From assembly GCA_943737045.1 (NCBI GenBank), contig CALSFV010000238.1, positions 62,001-126,000 of the forward strand: a DNA stretch of 64,000 bases. Reading direction: 5' to 3'. Positions 12,308-22,087 of the stretch are shown piece by piece (position 1 is the first letter of the stretch; each line of letters begins with the position of its first letter). Below the pieces are notes generated by a model. That model was given only the letters and a program-made list of their open reading frames with translations. It made no database searches and was not told where the DNA came from. A program made the translations under genes and the position numbers. Origin of the DNA: Parapristionchus giblindavisi. Its lineage: Eukaryota > Nematoda > Chromadorea > Rhabditida > Diplogasteridae.

Positions 12308-13205
12308 TATTATTATTATTATTAAGGAAAATGTGGCAAGTCAGAAACAGAAGTTAAATCAGTGAATGTCGAAGATTACTTTTTCTATTTGTCATTTGAG
12401 AATACGGTTTGCCCAGAATACTTCTCGGAAAAGGTAAGAAAATTATATTTTTGATTTAATGAAACCATATTTTCAGTTTAACTACTTCTTAAGTTTCACA
12501 ATTCAAATTGTTTTATCGCGAAAGGTTACTCATTTCTATTTGATGCCCTTTATCTGTGTTATTTCTATAATTCCTCTGGCATAATAATAGCTCCGCACTA
12601 GAATTGGATATTATACGTAATAAAATAAATAAACAAACCGGCGCCTTTCAGATGGTTTTATCACATTTTCCGACTGATTCTTACATAGCCGCCGATGACT
12701 TTGAAAGTCCCAAACAATTTGCACAGTTTCTCCATTTATTAATGGAGAATAGAGAGAAATATCTCAGGTTTTACATTTTATTTTATAATATTTAGAAAAT
12801 ATTTCACATAATGACACATGAAAATGAAGGAAACTCAACTCACAGTCTTAAAGGGAGAGAAACATTTGTCAAATACCGTTATCAACAGCCAGAAATATTT
12901 TAGAAATTTTGTTGCGCGAATTATGAAATTTTTACAGCTTTCACTGGCCCTTGAAATCCCCCCTAATTGGGCTTGAATTTGTTCACATTTTAATTAATGA
13001 AATGAAATTATTCAGATACTTTTCATGGATCACCGAATACTCACGAAATTTCACACATCGACCCGGGATTTGTAATTTATGCAAGGGATTGAACGAACGA
13101 AGGATACATGGATCATCGCCATTGTTGTTCGATCATCATTCCTGGTTGGATAATGAACAATGCATTCACGATTTCGCTAGGAAAACGCTATTAAAAAGAT
13201 ATTGA
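9226..13205 (+). CDS. Alpha-1,3-fucosyltransferase, GT10 family, type II Golgi membrane protein (11 exons)
   Basis: It transfers fucose from GDP-fucose to glycans in the Golgi lumen. Exons: 9226-9267, 9374-9436, 9637-9704, 9758-9826, 10624-10771, 10913-11029, 11666-11789, 12327-12433, 12477-12524, 12652-12767, 13016-13205, all in phase, giving 363 aa. Residues 1-14 form a short cytosolic tail. Exon 2 (APLFGLVLLILYCSITVNI) is the signal anchor. Exon 3 has ILIWTKTY, and exons 4-5 join CPYKCQVLVKR to SIDKADALLFHAGHID. Exon 7 has SNCNTDSKREDYVSELRKYI. Exon 8 carries the GT10 donor-site motif YFFYLSFENTVCPEYFSEK. Exon 10 has SYIAADDF, and the Cys-containing tail ends the protein. The length fits the family. 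The start is the first ATG that joins the anchor exon in frame. A MITE sits in intron 2 and an ATT microsatellite fills most of intron 7. Which acceptor glycan it uses cannot be read from sequence. Confidence 0.88.
9480..9594. mobile_element. TTAA-type MITE in intron 2, absent from the paralogous copy
   Basis: Near-palindrome starting AGACACACC after TTAA (9476-9479) and ending TGCCCC before CTAA, a decayed TTAA. The other segmental copy near 28.76 kb has the unfilled site GAACTTAAGG, so the insertion followed the duplication. Confidence 0.85.
9827..10540. other. Intron 4 of the fucosyltransferase
   Basis: A 797-bp intron runs from 9827 to 10623. No other exon or element is evident. Short TTTA repeats lie near 10.17-10.20 kb. 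It is shared with the paralogous copy. Confidence 0.5.
10541..10640 (+). promoter_or_regulatory. Duplicated 3' splice-site block (decoy acceptor plus real acceptor)
   Basis: TTTTGCCTTCCAGATCAATC occurs twice, 68 bp apart, at the 3' end of intron 4. The downstream copy opens exon 5 in frame. Use of the upstream copy would hit a stop (SIDIA then stop). Both copies are kept in the paralogous gene. Confidence 0.7.
11878..12326. repeat. (ATT)n trinucleotide array abutting a splice acceptor
   Basis: About 450 bp of ATT/AAT repeats with short inverted AAT islands. The array runs directly into ATTAAG and exon 8 of the fucosyltransferase, so the 3' splice site follows the microsatellite with no spacer. 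Confidence 0.9.
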
Positions 13206-14127
13206 TAAATTTTCACGACCCTAACCGATTGCTGAAACGCAGTGATAAAGCAGCGAAGAGATAATAGCAGTGTCTTTTCGATAATTCAGATTTTTGCCAT
13301 GCATTATAAGTTTCAGACTTTCAATATATTTGCTAAATATCTATTGAAAGATTGATTACACTTGACTTTTGGCTGATTCAAAACAATTCAACTCCAAGTG
13401 CTGACCACAAACTCAGCGCGGTTATTGTTTTGCATAATAAGCGTAACTGAATGTGCTCTGATGCGTTGTTACATTTTCAAAACGTGCTCACGCCGTAACC
13501 CCCGCCGTAGCGTTTTCGTAACGTCTCCGTCGTTACGGCGGCGGTTACGGCGTGCGCACGTTTTGAAAATGTAACAGCACATGAGCAACGCTCGAAGCTT
13601 TGTTGTGAGCTACGGAACTGAGAATGGTTGAATGGACCACGTAAGGAGAGAAAATACGAGGAAGACCCGCAACGAGATGGAGATGGATAACTTTGTTATA
13701 ACACGGTTCTCCAGTCTCGGTCAACGGTCGCAAGGGGTCTCATTATCATACATTTTTACAGGAGATCCGTGATAACTTCTTATTCATGCCCCTCATAATA
13801 CGTCATCACTTCATTTGTTCAGATTCCGAAGAACACAAAACTTTATTAAGTAGCAATATATTAGGTCGATAAGAGAAAGGTGTGCCATCGATTTGTCGAT
13901 CTCCTAATATAGAAAAATGAAGAACAACAAAAGATATGGAAATCATTGGTTGAATGTTTGACACACGGGACACATATAATAAACACGATTGATATGATAT
14001 ATAGTCACAATACCATAGTAAATGAAAGTAATGAGCAAGGTGGAACAAAGATAGAAACATGAAGCAAATGATCGATAGGTTCGATAAAAATCGATAATCA
14101 ATGAAATCAGTAATCGATATGTGTAGA
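13206..14127. other. Convergent intergenic region with a small palindromic element
   Basis: Lies between the 3' ends of the fucosyltransferase (plus) and the small protein gene (minus). 13468-13575 is a 108-bp inverted repeat with arms ACATTTTCAAAACGTG(C/G). It occurs in both segmental copies (second near 33338-33445) and so predates the duplication. No exon is seen in the rest. Confidence 0.6.
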
Positions 14128-16025
14128 TCAATGGGCAGCAACCATCTCCTTCGGCTCGTCGGTGACGAGAATGTGGTGGACCTCGGCCATTTCCCCCGAT
14201 GGTGCCAGGATCTGTAAGGATTCAAATACAGGAATACTGTAACCCGTGATAACAAAGGAATAACGTAGTACTGTAGCCCGTGATAATAAAGATCTCGACC
14301 GATAACTGCATGTATATTGCAAGCTGTTTATTGTTTTGCCAGCGATGGAGTTATGAAGCGACTTCCTCCATGAGCAAAGCATTGCTTCTATTATATTTGA
14401 TTGAGCTATGAATCACTTTATCATTATTTGATAAGCGCCATTTCGAGAATTTCTGCCATTTCTCAGACGCTAAGAGGAATGATCCGAAACTTTTTTTATT
14501 ATACAACATTTGATCCTTGATCTTTGCCAATATCTAAATATCCAAATGGAGTAAAGACTACACATAGAGAAAAAAGCGTTATCCATGGAGCACAAGACCA
14601 GAGAAGTGTTACATTTAACACTTTTTGAGCTAAAATATAACACTTCTCAGAACTAAGTCCAATAAAGCAGCTGGTTTCAAATTTACTTTCAATAGAAAAT
14701 GATAAAATCCATTTCATAATTTATAATAAAAAATCAATAATCAACATTTTAACCATAGGTCGAATGGCTAGGATATCGGTTTTCAAAATGCGGTCAGACT
14801 AGGTACTTTGTAACATACTTTTCGAACTATGATTTTTAAATTTACAAAATCTCTCACGTGAACTTGTTCGGTCGCCTTGGTTTCCTCCGTCTTAGGCTCC
14901 GCATGCTCCTCTACCGTATCCACCACCGTAATAATCTGCTTCTGGGCGGACGGTGGTGTGCTCGTGGGCGTGATGACGGGGGCGTCGGCCGCATTGCGCT
15001 GCGCCTTGCTCATCTGAAAACATGTGTCGAATAGCTAGGTTATCAGTTATCAAAATCTGGGTCAGATTTTTCGATTTTGTGAAATTTTGGCTCAAAATCC
15101 GGTCAGGCTTGGTACTTTATAACCTACTTTTCGACCTATGTTTACTGACTTACAATTTTCATTTTTTACATTTACAGTTACATTCTGTTTACATTTTTGT
15201 TTACTGTTTACATTCCGTTTTTAATTTACAGACTGAAAACCGCGAAATTTAAAAAAAAAACACCCCGCGTTACCGAGAGTATTTGCCGGAAGCAGAGCCG
15301 GAAAGCAATTCATCCGACGAGTTTACGGATTTTATGGTGCACTATGTTACCGATTTCGCTACATTTTTTCCATAGACTAATATAAAAGGTTGCACTGGCT
15401 CCATCTTCAATGATCTTCACAAAAGCTTCTTTTAATTCTATTTCTATACGAGCTTTGTAATCATCCTTAGACAACTCCAACACAAAATCGCATCACATGA
15501 CATTTATCACCACCCTCTTCAGACCGACAACAATCCCCTCTTATCTTCTCCGCTCTTTCAACTTGCAAAAGCAAAATTATGAACCCACTTAGCATTTAGA
15601 TAACAGGCTTTCTCAATGTTACAGTAATTTCAAGGACTAAATTAGTTTTACTAATCTAGTTATTACTCATATTGGGATATTGAAGCAGTTCAAGGGCCAT
15701 TTTAATTTTTAAAAAATCAATCGATGAAGCGGTCAAACTATAGCAAACCGGTGTGTGTACACACAGAGAAATAAGTGTTATCCACGGAGCATAAGACCTG
15801 AGAAACGTTATATTTAACACTTTTTGAGCTCGAAAGGGTTAAATCTAACACTTCTCAGGTCTTATGCTCCGTGGATAACACTTATTTCTCTGTGTGTAGA
15901 TTCAAAAAAAATTTAATTTAATTTAAAAAAATAAATGCCTTAATCTCGTCTTCGGCAGACTCCTTGAGCACGGGACTGACGGCTGCGGCCTCCTTCGACA
16001 CCTCGTACGACTGCTTCTGACCCAT
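14128..16025 (-). CDS. Small acidic protein with predicted N-myristoylation site, left copy (3 exons)
   Basis: Function not recognised. Exons on the minus strand: 15939-16025 (29 aa, starts MGQKQSYEVS), 14858-15013 (52 aa, starts MSKAQRNAAD) and 14128-14211 (27 aa, ends PKEMVAAH). Together they encode 108 aa. The MGxxxS start is a classical N-myristoylation signal, suggesting membrane attachment. The rest is Glu/Lys/Thr/Pro-rich and looks disordered, with no domain or membrane segment. Exon 2 begins with ATG right after TTTTCAG, so a shorter 79-aa form could start there. The nearest first exon has a GC donor (AAG|GCATTT), while two more copies upstream have GT donors. A nearly identical gene lies at 33986-37048, which supports the model. 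Introns hold MITEs of several families. Confidence 0.72.
14561..14652. mobile_element. CACACAGAGAAATAAG-type MITE, truncated
   Basis: Left arm CACATAGAGAAAAAAGCG and the TTAACACTTTTTGAGC centre are present. The outer right arm is missing. It lies in intron 2 of the small protein gene. Confidence 0.75.
14754..14832. mobile_element. ATAGGTCGAA-type MITE fragment
   Basis: Starts CATAGGTCGAATGGCTAGGA and contains CAAAATGCGGTCAG and TTTGTAACATACTTTTCGAA. The family recurs at 15022-15140, 35759-35884, 36410-36527 and 40331-40448. Confidence 0.7.
15022..15140. mobile_element. ATAGGTCGAA-type MITE, intron 1
   Basis: Near-palindrome from TGTCGAATAGCTAGGTTATC to TTTTCGACCTATG, with inner GGTCAG arms. 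Its right end is exactly where the first 3,031-bp tandem unit begins. Confidence 0.75.
15241..15370 (+). pseudogene. Possible exon relic (PEAEPESNSSDEFT frame)
   Basis: After a TTTACAG acceptor the plus strand reads RYREYLPEAEPESNSSDEFT, then runs to a stop after FFP. The same frame is kept in the segmental copy at about 36.2 kb, where it stays open longer. It repeats in each tandem unit. The composition looks coding, but no partner exons or start are seen. It lies antisense inside intron 1 of the small protein gene. It could be a chance open frame. Confidence 0.25.
15371..15938 (-). other. Intron 1 of the small protein gene (unit 1)
   Basis: Apart from the MITE at 15760-15896 nothing recognisable is seen. 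The same sequence repeats at +3,031 and +6,062 bp. Confidence 0.5.
15760..15896. mobile_element. 137-bp palindromic MITE with TA duplication (unit 1)
   Basis: Starts CACACAGAGAAATAAGTG, ends CACTTATTTCTCTGTGTG and is flanked by TA (15758-15759, 15897-15898). The TA duplication and palindromic body suggest a Tc1/mariner-type non-autonomous element. Identical copies in units 2 and 3 arose with the tandem array, not by transposition. Confidence 0.85.
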
Positions 16026-16700
16026 CGCGGCGGTTACTGTAGATTACTGCAATCAGGGTTACTGTAGATTACTGTAAGTTACTGTAGTTCATTACAAAAT
16101 GATCAGCACACCCTAACGGGGGTCACTGTAGACATGCTTATCGTACGCACAATAATGCATTACCACAGATTCAATACGGTATGGACTGGGAGAGGGTTAT
16201 GGTAGCGGGGAGCGGAGTACGGTAGGCGCAAGATACGATGAGATACACAGAGCTATCGATTATCGATTAGTTTGGCTTGAAAAAAGGCATATCGTTCATC
16301 GACATACAACAATTCTCCTAAACAAATACTGATGGGATGAAACATAATTGAGCGCATAGCCTTGCTCTCCCATCGGGGCATTGCGCATAGCCTTGTATCG
16401 CAAAAATTGACAAATTTCCAGCAGAATTTGTCAAAAAGTAGCCATACGCACAGCCTTGCCTCTCAACTTCCCCGGTTTTCCCCCAACGTGCACACCTATG
16501 TTGATAATGGACGGTCAGAATCGAGCTACCTTTACCCCACAGCGTGTTCGAGAGCGCTCGTGGAGTGACAGAGAAGAAGGTAGATCGCAAAAAGGAGAGA
16601 GTACGCAAAAGTGATAGAGTACAGACGACTTGAGTACACCATGGTTTTTTTTGTTGGCACTTTGCCAAAATTTCAATGCGCGCTCGTCATATGTTAGAGA
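16026..16700 (-). promoter_or_regulatory. Putative promoter of the small protein gene (unit 1)
   Basis: Upstream of the MGQKQS exon lie ACTGTAG short repeats (16035-16095). Further up are three CAAGGCTRTGCG motifs on the minus strand (16354-16365, 16384-16395, 16447-16458). A GTTGGCACTTTGCCAA palindrome follows near 16.65 kb. The three motifs recur in units 2 and 3 and, diverged, upstream of the other gene near 37.38-37.49 kb. Promoter function is inferred from position and conservation only. Confidence 0.4.
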
Positions 16701-16731
16701 AACGCTGTGTTAGCCAGCTCATGTATGACAT

Positions 16732-16851
16732 CACAGCGTTCTCATGACTTTCAAAGCAAGAACGACCGCTCAACATACAAACTCTCTCGAATACAATGGT
16801 CTCTCCTTTGTCTTGCTTTGGAAGAAAAATGGCTTGGACCAGAATACTGTG
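16732..16851. mobile_element. 120-bp CACAG MITE in unit 1
   Basis: Starts CACAGCGTTCTCATGAC and ends AGAATACTGTG, flanked by ACAT on both sides. Unit 3 (near 22.79 kb) and the paralogous locus (near 37.75 kb) have the empty site TATGACATGAATCG. Confidence 0.9.
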
Positions 16852-17899
16852 ACATGAATCGATGAAACAACAGCAGCATATGAACCTACTAGCAACGATC
16901 GCGCTCTATTCCTATGCAATCTGCCAACGAGAAACATACATTTTCATACCCTCACTGTGTGAGGATTGACCCACTATATACGGCTCATTTTCAGGGTCTA
17001 CCCACTATATAAAGCTCATTTTTTATGTGAAAGACTTTAATTTAAGCGAAAACTAACGATTTTTCTAAATCGACCCACTATATAAAAATAATTCGGTGAG
17101 GGCACCGAAAATGTATGAACGAGAAAGAATTAATCGAAAAATATAAACGAAAAGCTTAATGTGCAGGATTCATTCAAACAAATAGCATCGTTTTACTGGG
17201 CCATTCCATACTATTTTCGAAACCGTCATGTCGGCGCCCATGTATGATTTGGTCACTGGATTGTTCAAACGGTCAAAGGTCTAAATGCAACTGTACAGAG
17301 ACGACAATTGAAGATCAATGCTCCTCTTTCTTTACTCCTCTTTTATTGCATCTGTTTCGTTTCTGTTTCTGTTTTGTTTGTTTTGTTTCAGATACTGTAT
17401 GCGATGATTACTTACGGTATGCGAAGTGAAATTTATTTGATATAAAGAATCTCACAACCAGCCACTCGACGAGAGTGGAAGACATGATAATGAGTGGTAA
17501 ACAATGTCCCTTTGAGATAATGAATCATTGAAATGGGAAATAGAGGGAATAACATAGATAATTAATATTCAAATGCTAATGTGATTCCTCTGATCATTGA
17601 GAGAAATTCAACTGTCTATACGAAAACATATTTTGAACTCATATCGTTTCGATTTCCCCTTTGAAATGGTAGAACGATTGTCATTTTGTTTGTTTTTTAT
17701 CGTATCGTGTCTGCCTAAAAATAATCAGAACCGGATCGATGTGAGCTACAACTTTGCTGTTGACTGCAAAGCACTCAGATGCGAGGGAAATTAGATATAT
17801 CTTCAAACGTGCCTCAAATGGGGCGAGGCGGGTGGAGTGAACAGAGAGTAAGGAGAGGGGAAGGGGGAGGGGCGAGAGATAGCGTAATCCCCGCTATTT
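16852..17899. other. Upstream part of the tandem unit, no gene recognised
   Basis: Contains repeated ACCCACTATATA motifs near 16.97-17.09 kb and a TTTGTTTCAG acceptor-like site near 17.39 kb, but no splice-consistent coding sequence. Repeats in units 2 and 3. Confidence 0.45.
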
Positions 17900-18239
17900 A
17901 CCGGTGATTACGCTATCTTGGCAGTCTCTCTTCTCTCTTGCGGGAAACGACGAGAGAGAGGCAAAGGATGGGAAGAGGGCGCGGTAAATTCGATTACGCG
18001 TGTTTACTGACTTACAATTTTCATTTTTTACATTTACAGTTACATTCTGTTTACATTTTTGTTTACTGTACCGGTGATTACGCTATCTTGGCAGTCTCTC
18101 TTCTCTCTTGCGGGAAACGACGAGAGAGAGGCAAAGGATGGGAAGAGGGCGCGGTAAATTCGATTACGCGTGTTTACTGACTTACAATTTTCATTTTTTA
18201 CATTTACAGTTACATTCTGTTTACATTTTTGTTTACTGT
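17900..18239. repeat. 170-bp tandem duplication at the unit junction
   Basis: ACCGGTGATTACGCTATC to TTTGTTTACTGT occurs twice in a row at the unit 1/unit 2 junction and again at 20931-21270. Unit 3 ends with a single copy near 27.57-27.67 kb. Confidence 0.85.
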
Positions 18240-18790
18240 TTACATTCCGTTTTTAATTTACAGACTGAAAACCGCGAAATTTAAAAAAAAACACCCCGCG
18301 TTACCGAGAGTATTTGCCGGAAGCAGAGCCGGAAAGCAATTCATCCGACGAGTTTACGGATTTTATGGTGCACTATGTTACCGATTTCGCTACATTTTTT
18401 CCATAGACTAATATAAAAGGTTGCACTGGCTCCATCTTCAATGATCTTCACAAAAGCTTCTTTTAATTCTATTTCTATACGAGCTTTGTAATCATCCTTA
18501 GACAACTCCAACACAAAATCGCATCACATGACATTTATCACCACCCTCTTCAGACCGACAACAATCCCCTCTTATCTTCTCCGCTCTTTCAACTTGCAAA
18601 AGCAAAATTATGAACCCACTTAGCATTTAGATAACAGGCTTTCTCAATGTTACAGTAATTTCAAGGACTAAATTAGTTTTACTAATCTAGTTATTACTCA
18701 TATTGGGATATTGAAGCAGTTCAAGGGCCATTTTAATTTTTAAAAAATCAATCGATGAAGCGGTCAAACTATAGCAAACCGGTGTGTGTA

Positions 18791-18927
18791 CACACAGAGA
18801 AATAAGTGTTATCCACGGAGCATAAGACCTGAGAAACGTTATATTTAACACTTTTTGAGCTCGAAAGGGTTAAATCTAACACTTCTCAGGTCTTATGCTC
18901 CGTGGATAACACTTATTTCTCTGTGTG
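18791..18927. mobile_element. TA-type MITE, unit 2 copy
   Basis: Same element as at 15760-15896, carried along by the tandem duplication. Confidence 0.85.
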
Positions 18928-18969
18928 TAGATTCAAAAAAAATTTAATTTAATTTAAAAAAATAAATAC

Positions 18970-19056
18970 CTTAATCTCGTCTTCGGCAGACTCCTTGAGC
19001 ACGGGACTGACGGCTGCGGCCTCCTTCGACACCTCGTACGACTGCTTCTGACCCAT
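18970..19056 (-). CDS. Alternative first exon 2 of the small protein gene
   Basis: Second copy of the 29-aa exon starting MGQKQSYEVS, exactly 3,031 bp from the first. Unlike the proximal copy it has a GT donor (AAG|GTATTT) and can join exon 2 at 15013 in frame. No second copy of exons 2 and 3 lies in the unit, so it can only feed the single downstream body. Confidence 0.65.
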
Positions 19057-19762
19057 CGCGGCGGTTACTGTAGATTACTGCAATCAGGGTTACTGTAGAT
19101 TACTGTAAGTTACTGTAGTTCATTACAAAATGATCAGCACACCCTAACGGGGGTCACTGTAGACATGCTTATCGTACGCACAATAATGCATTACCACAGA
19201 TTCAATACGGTATGGACTGGGAGAGGGTTATGGTAGCGGGGAGCGGAGTACGGTAGGCGCAAGATACGATGAGATACACAGAGCTATCGATTATCGATTA
19301 GTTTGGCTTGAAAAAAGGCATATCGTTCATCGACATACAACAATTCTCCTAAACAAATACTGATGGGATGAAACATAATTGAGCGCATAGCCTTGCTCTC
19401 CCATCGGGGCATTGCGCATAGCCTTGTATCGCAAAAATTGACAAATTTCCAGCAGAATTTGTCAAAAAGTAGCCATACGCACAGCCTTGCCTCTCAACTT
19501 CCCCGGTTTTCCCCCAACGTGCACACCTATGTTGATAATGGACGGTCAGAATCGAGCTACCTTTACCCCACAGCGTGTTCGAGAGCGCTCGTGGAGTGAC
19601 AGAGAAGAAGGTAGATCGCAAAAGGGAGAGAGTACGCAAAAGTGATAGAGTACAGACGACTTGAGTACACCATGGTTTTTTTTGTTGGCACTTTGCCAAA
19701 ATTTCAATGCGCGCTCGTCATATGTTAGAGAAACGCTGTGTTAGCCAGCTCATGTATGACAT

Positions 19763-19882
19763 CACAGCGTTCTCATGACTTTCAAAGCAAGAACGACCGC
19801 TCAACATACAAACTCTCTCGAATACAATGGTCTCTCCTTTGTCTTGCTTTGGAAGAAAAATGGCTTGGACCAGAATACTGTG
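19763..19882. mobile_element. 120-bp CACAG MITE, unit 2 copy
   Basis: Identical position and ACAT flanks as in unit 1. Its sharing by units 1 and 2 but not 3 orders the duplication steps. Confidence 0.9.
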
Positions 19883-21821
19883 ACATGAATCGATGAAACA
19901 ACAGCAGCATATGAACCTACTAGCAACGATCGCGCTCTATTCCTATGCAATCTGCCAACGAGAAACATACATTTTCATACCCTCACTGTGTGAGGATTGA
20001 CCCACTATATACGGCTCATTTTCAGGGTCTACCCACTATATAAAGCTCATTTTTTATGTGAAAGACTTTAATTTAAGCGAAAACTAACGATTTTTCTAAA
20101 TCGACCCACTATATAAAAATAATTCGGTGAGGGCACCGAAAATGTATGAACGAGAAAGAATTAATCGAAAAATATAAACGAAAAGCTTAATGTGCAGGAT
20201 TCATTCAAACAAATAGCATCGTTTTACTGGGCCATTCCATACTATTTTCGAAACCGTCATGTCGGCGCCCATGTATGATTTGGTCACTGGATTGTTCAAA
20301 CGGTCAAAGGTCTAAATGCAACTGTACAGAGACGACAATTGAAGATCAATGCTCCTCTTTCTTTACTCCTCTTTTATTGCATCTGTTTCGTTTCTGTTTC
20401 TGTTTTGTTTGTTTTGTTTCAGATACTGTATGCGATGATTACTTACGGTATGCGAAGTGAAATTTATTTGATATAAAGAATCTCACAACCAGCCACTCGA
20501 CGAGAGTGGAAGACATGATAATGAGTGGTAAACAATGTCCCTTTGAGATAATGAATCATTGAAATGGGAAATAGAGGGAATAACATAGATAATTAATATT
20601 CAAATGCTAATGTGATTCCTCTGATCATTGAGAGAAATTCAACTGTCTATACGAAAACATATTTTGAACTCATATCGTTTCGATTTCCCCTTTGAAATGG
20701 TAGAACGATTGTCATTTTGTTTGTTTTTTATCGTATCGTGTCTGCCTAAAAATAATCAGAACCGGATCGATGTGAGCTACAACTTTGCTGTTGACTGCAA
20801 AGCACTCAGATGCGAGGGAAATTAGATATATCTTCAAACGTGCCTCAAATGGGGCGAGGCGGGTGGAGTGAACAGAGAGTAAGGAGAGGGGAAGGGGGAG
20901 GGGCGAGAGATAGCGTAATCCCCGCTATTTACCGGTGATTACGCTATCTTGGCAGTCTCTCTTCTCTCTTGCGGGAAACGACGAGAGAGAGGCAAAGGAT
21001 GGGAAGAGGGCGCGGTAAATTCGATTACGCGTGTTTACTGACTTACAATTTTCATTTTTTACATTTACAGTTACATTCTGTTTACATTTTTGTTTACTGT
21101 ACCGGTGATTACGCTATCTTGGCAGTCTCTCTTCTCTCTTGCGGGAAACGACGAGAGAGAGGCAAAGGATGGGAAGAGGGCGCGGTAAATTCGATTACGC
21201 GTGTTTACTGACTTACAATTTTCATTTTTTACATTTACAGTTACATTCTGTTTACATTTTTGTTTACTGTTTACATTCCGTTTTTAATTTACAGACTGAA
21301 AACCGCGAAATTTAAAAAAAAACACCCCGCGTTACCGAGAGTATTTGCCGGAAGCAGAGCCGGAAAGCAATTCATCCGACGAGTTTACGGATTTTATGGT
21401 GCACTATGTTACCGATTTCGCTACATTTTTTCCATAGACTAATATAAAAGGTTGCACTGGCTCCATCTTCAATGATCTTCACAAAAGCTTCTTTTAATTC
21501 TATTTCTATACGAGCTTTGTAATCATCCTTAGACAACTCCAACACAAAATCGCATCACATGACATTTATCACCACCCTCTTCAGACCGACAACAATCCCC
21601 TCTTATCTTCTCCGCTCTTTCAACTTGCAAAAGCAAAATTATGAACCCACTTAGCATTTAGATAACAGGCTTTCTCAATGTTACAGTAATTTCAAGGACT
21701 AAATTAGTTTTACTAATCTAGTTATTACTCATATTGGGATATTGAAGCAGTTCAAGGGCCATTTTAATTTTTAAAAAATCAATCGATGAAGCGGTCAAAC
21801 TATAGCAAACCGGTGTGTGTA

Positions 21822-21958
21822 CACATAGAGAAATAAGTGTTATCCACGGAGCATAAGACCTGAGAAACGTTATATTTAACACTTTTTGAGCTCGAAAGGG
21901 TTAAATCTAACACTTCTCAGGTCTTATGCTCCGTGGATAACACTTATTTCTCTGTGTG
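21822..21958. mobile_element. TA-type MITE, unit 3 copy
   Basis: Same element as in units 1 and 2, with CACATAGAG in place of CACACAGAG at one end. Confidence 0.85.
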
Positions 21959-22000
21959 TAGATTCAAAAAAAATTTAATTTAATTTAAAAAAATAAATAC

Positions 22001-22087
22001 CTTAATCTCGTCTTCGGCAGACTCCTTGAGCACGGGACTGACGGCTGCGGCCTCCTTCGACACCTCGTACGACTGCTTCTGACCCAT
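22001..22087 (-). CDS. Alternative first exon 3 of the small protein gene
   Basis: Third copy of the MGQKQSYEVS exon with a GT donor (AAG|GTATTT). It is the most distal of the three first exons, about 7 kb from exon 2. Its promoter region is complete up to the 3.7-kb fold-back insertion, about 1.65 kb upstream. Confidence 0.62.

Larger units (their letters stand above)
8430..17315. repeat. Segmental duplication, left copy
   Basis: From TGGTAACTCGTAAATGTCGA near 8430 this segment aligns collinearly with 27690-38030, through the fucosyltransferase, the convergent small protein gene and its promoter, to about 17315 (CAAACGGTCAAAGGTC). Identity is high but not perfect. The two copies differ by transposon insertions, a 3' truncation of the second fucosyltransferase and a triplication of the promoter unit here. 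Confidence 0.9.

Noticed and set aside
16318..16668. 116-aa minus-strand frame (MAKCQQKKPWCTQ...) present in all three tandem units
   Set aside because: It is preserved only because the units are recent copies; the paralogous region at 37.28-37.70 kb has a different frame structure with indels, so it is promoter DNA rather than a gene.
17244..17794. Two short plus-strand frames (61 and 65 aa) repeated in each unit
   Set aside because: No splice-consistent partners or start context, and conservation is explained by the duplication.
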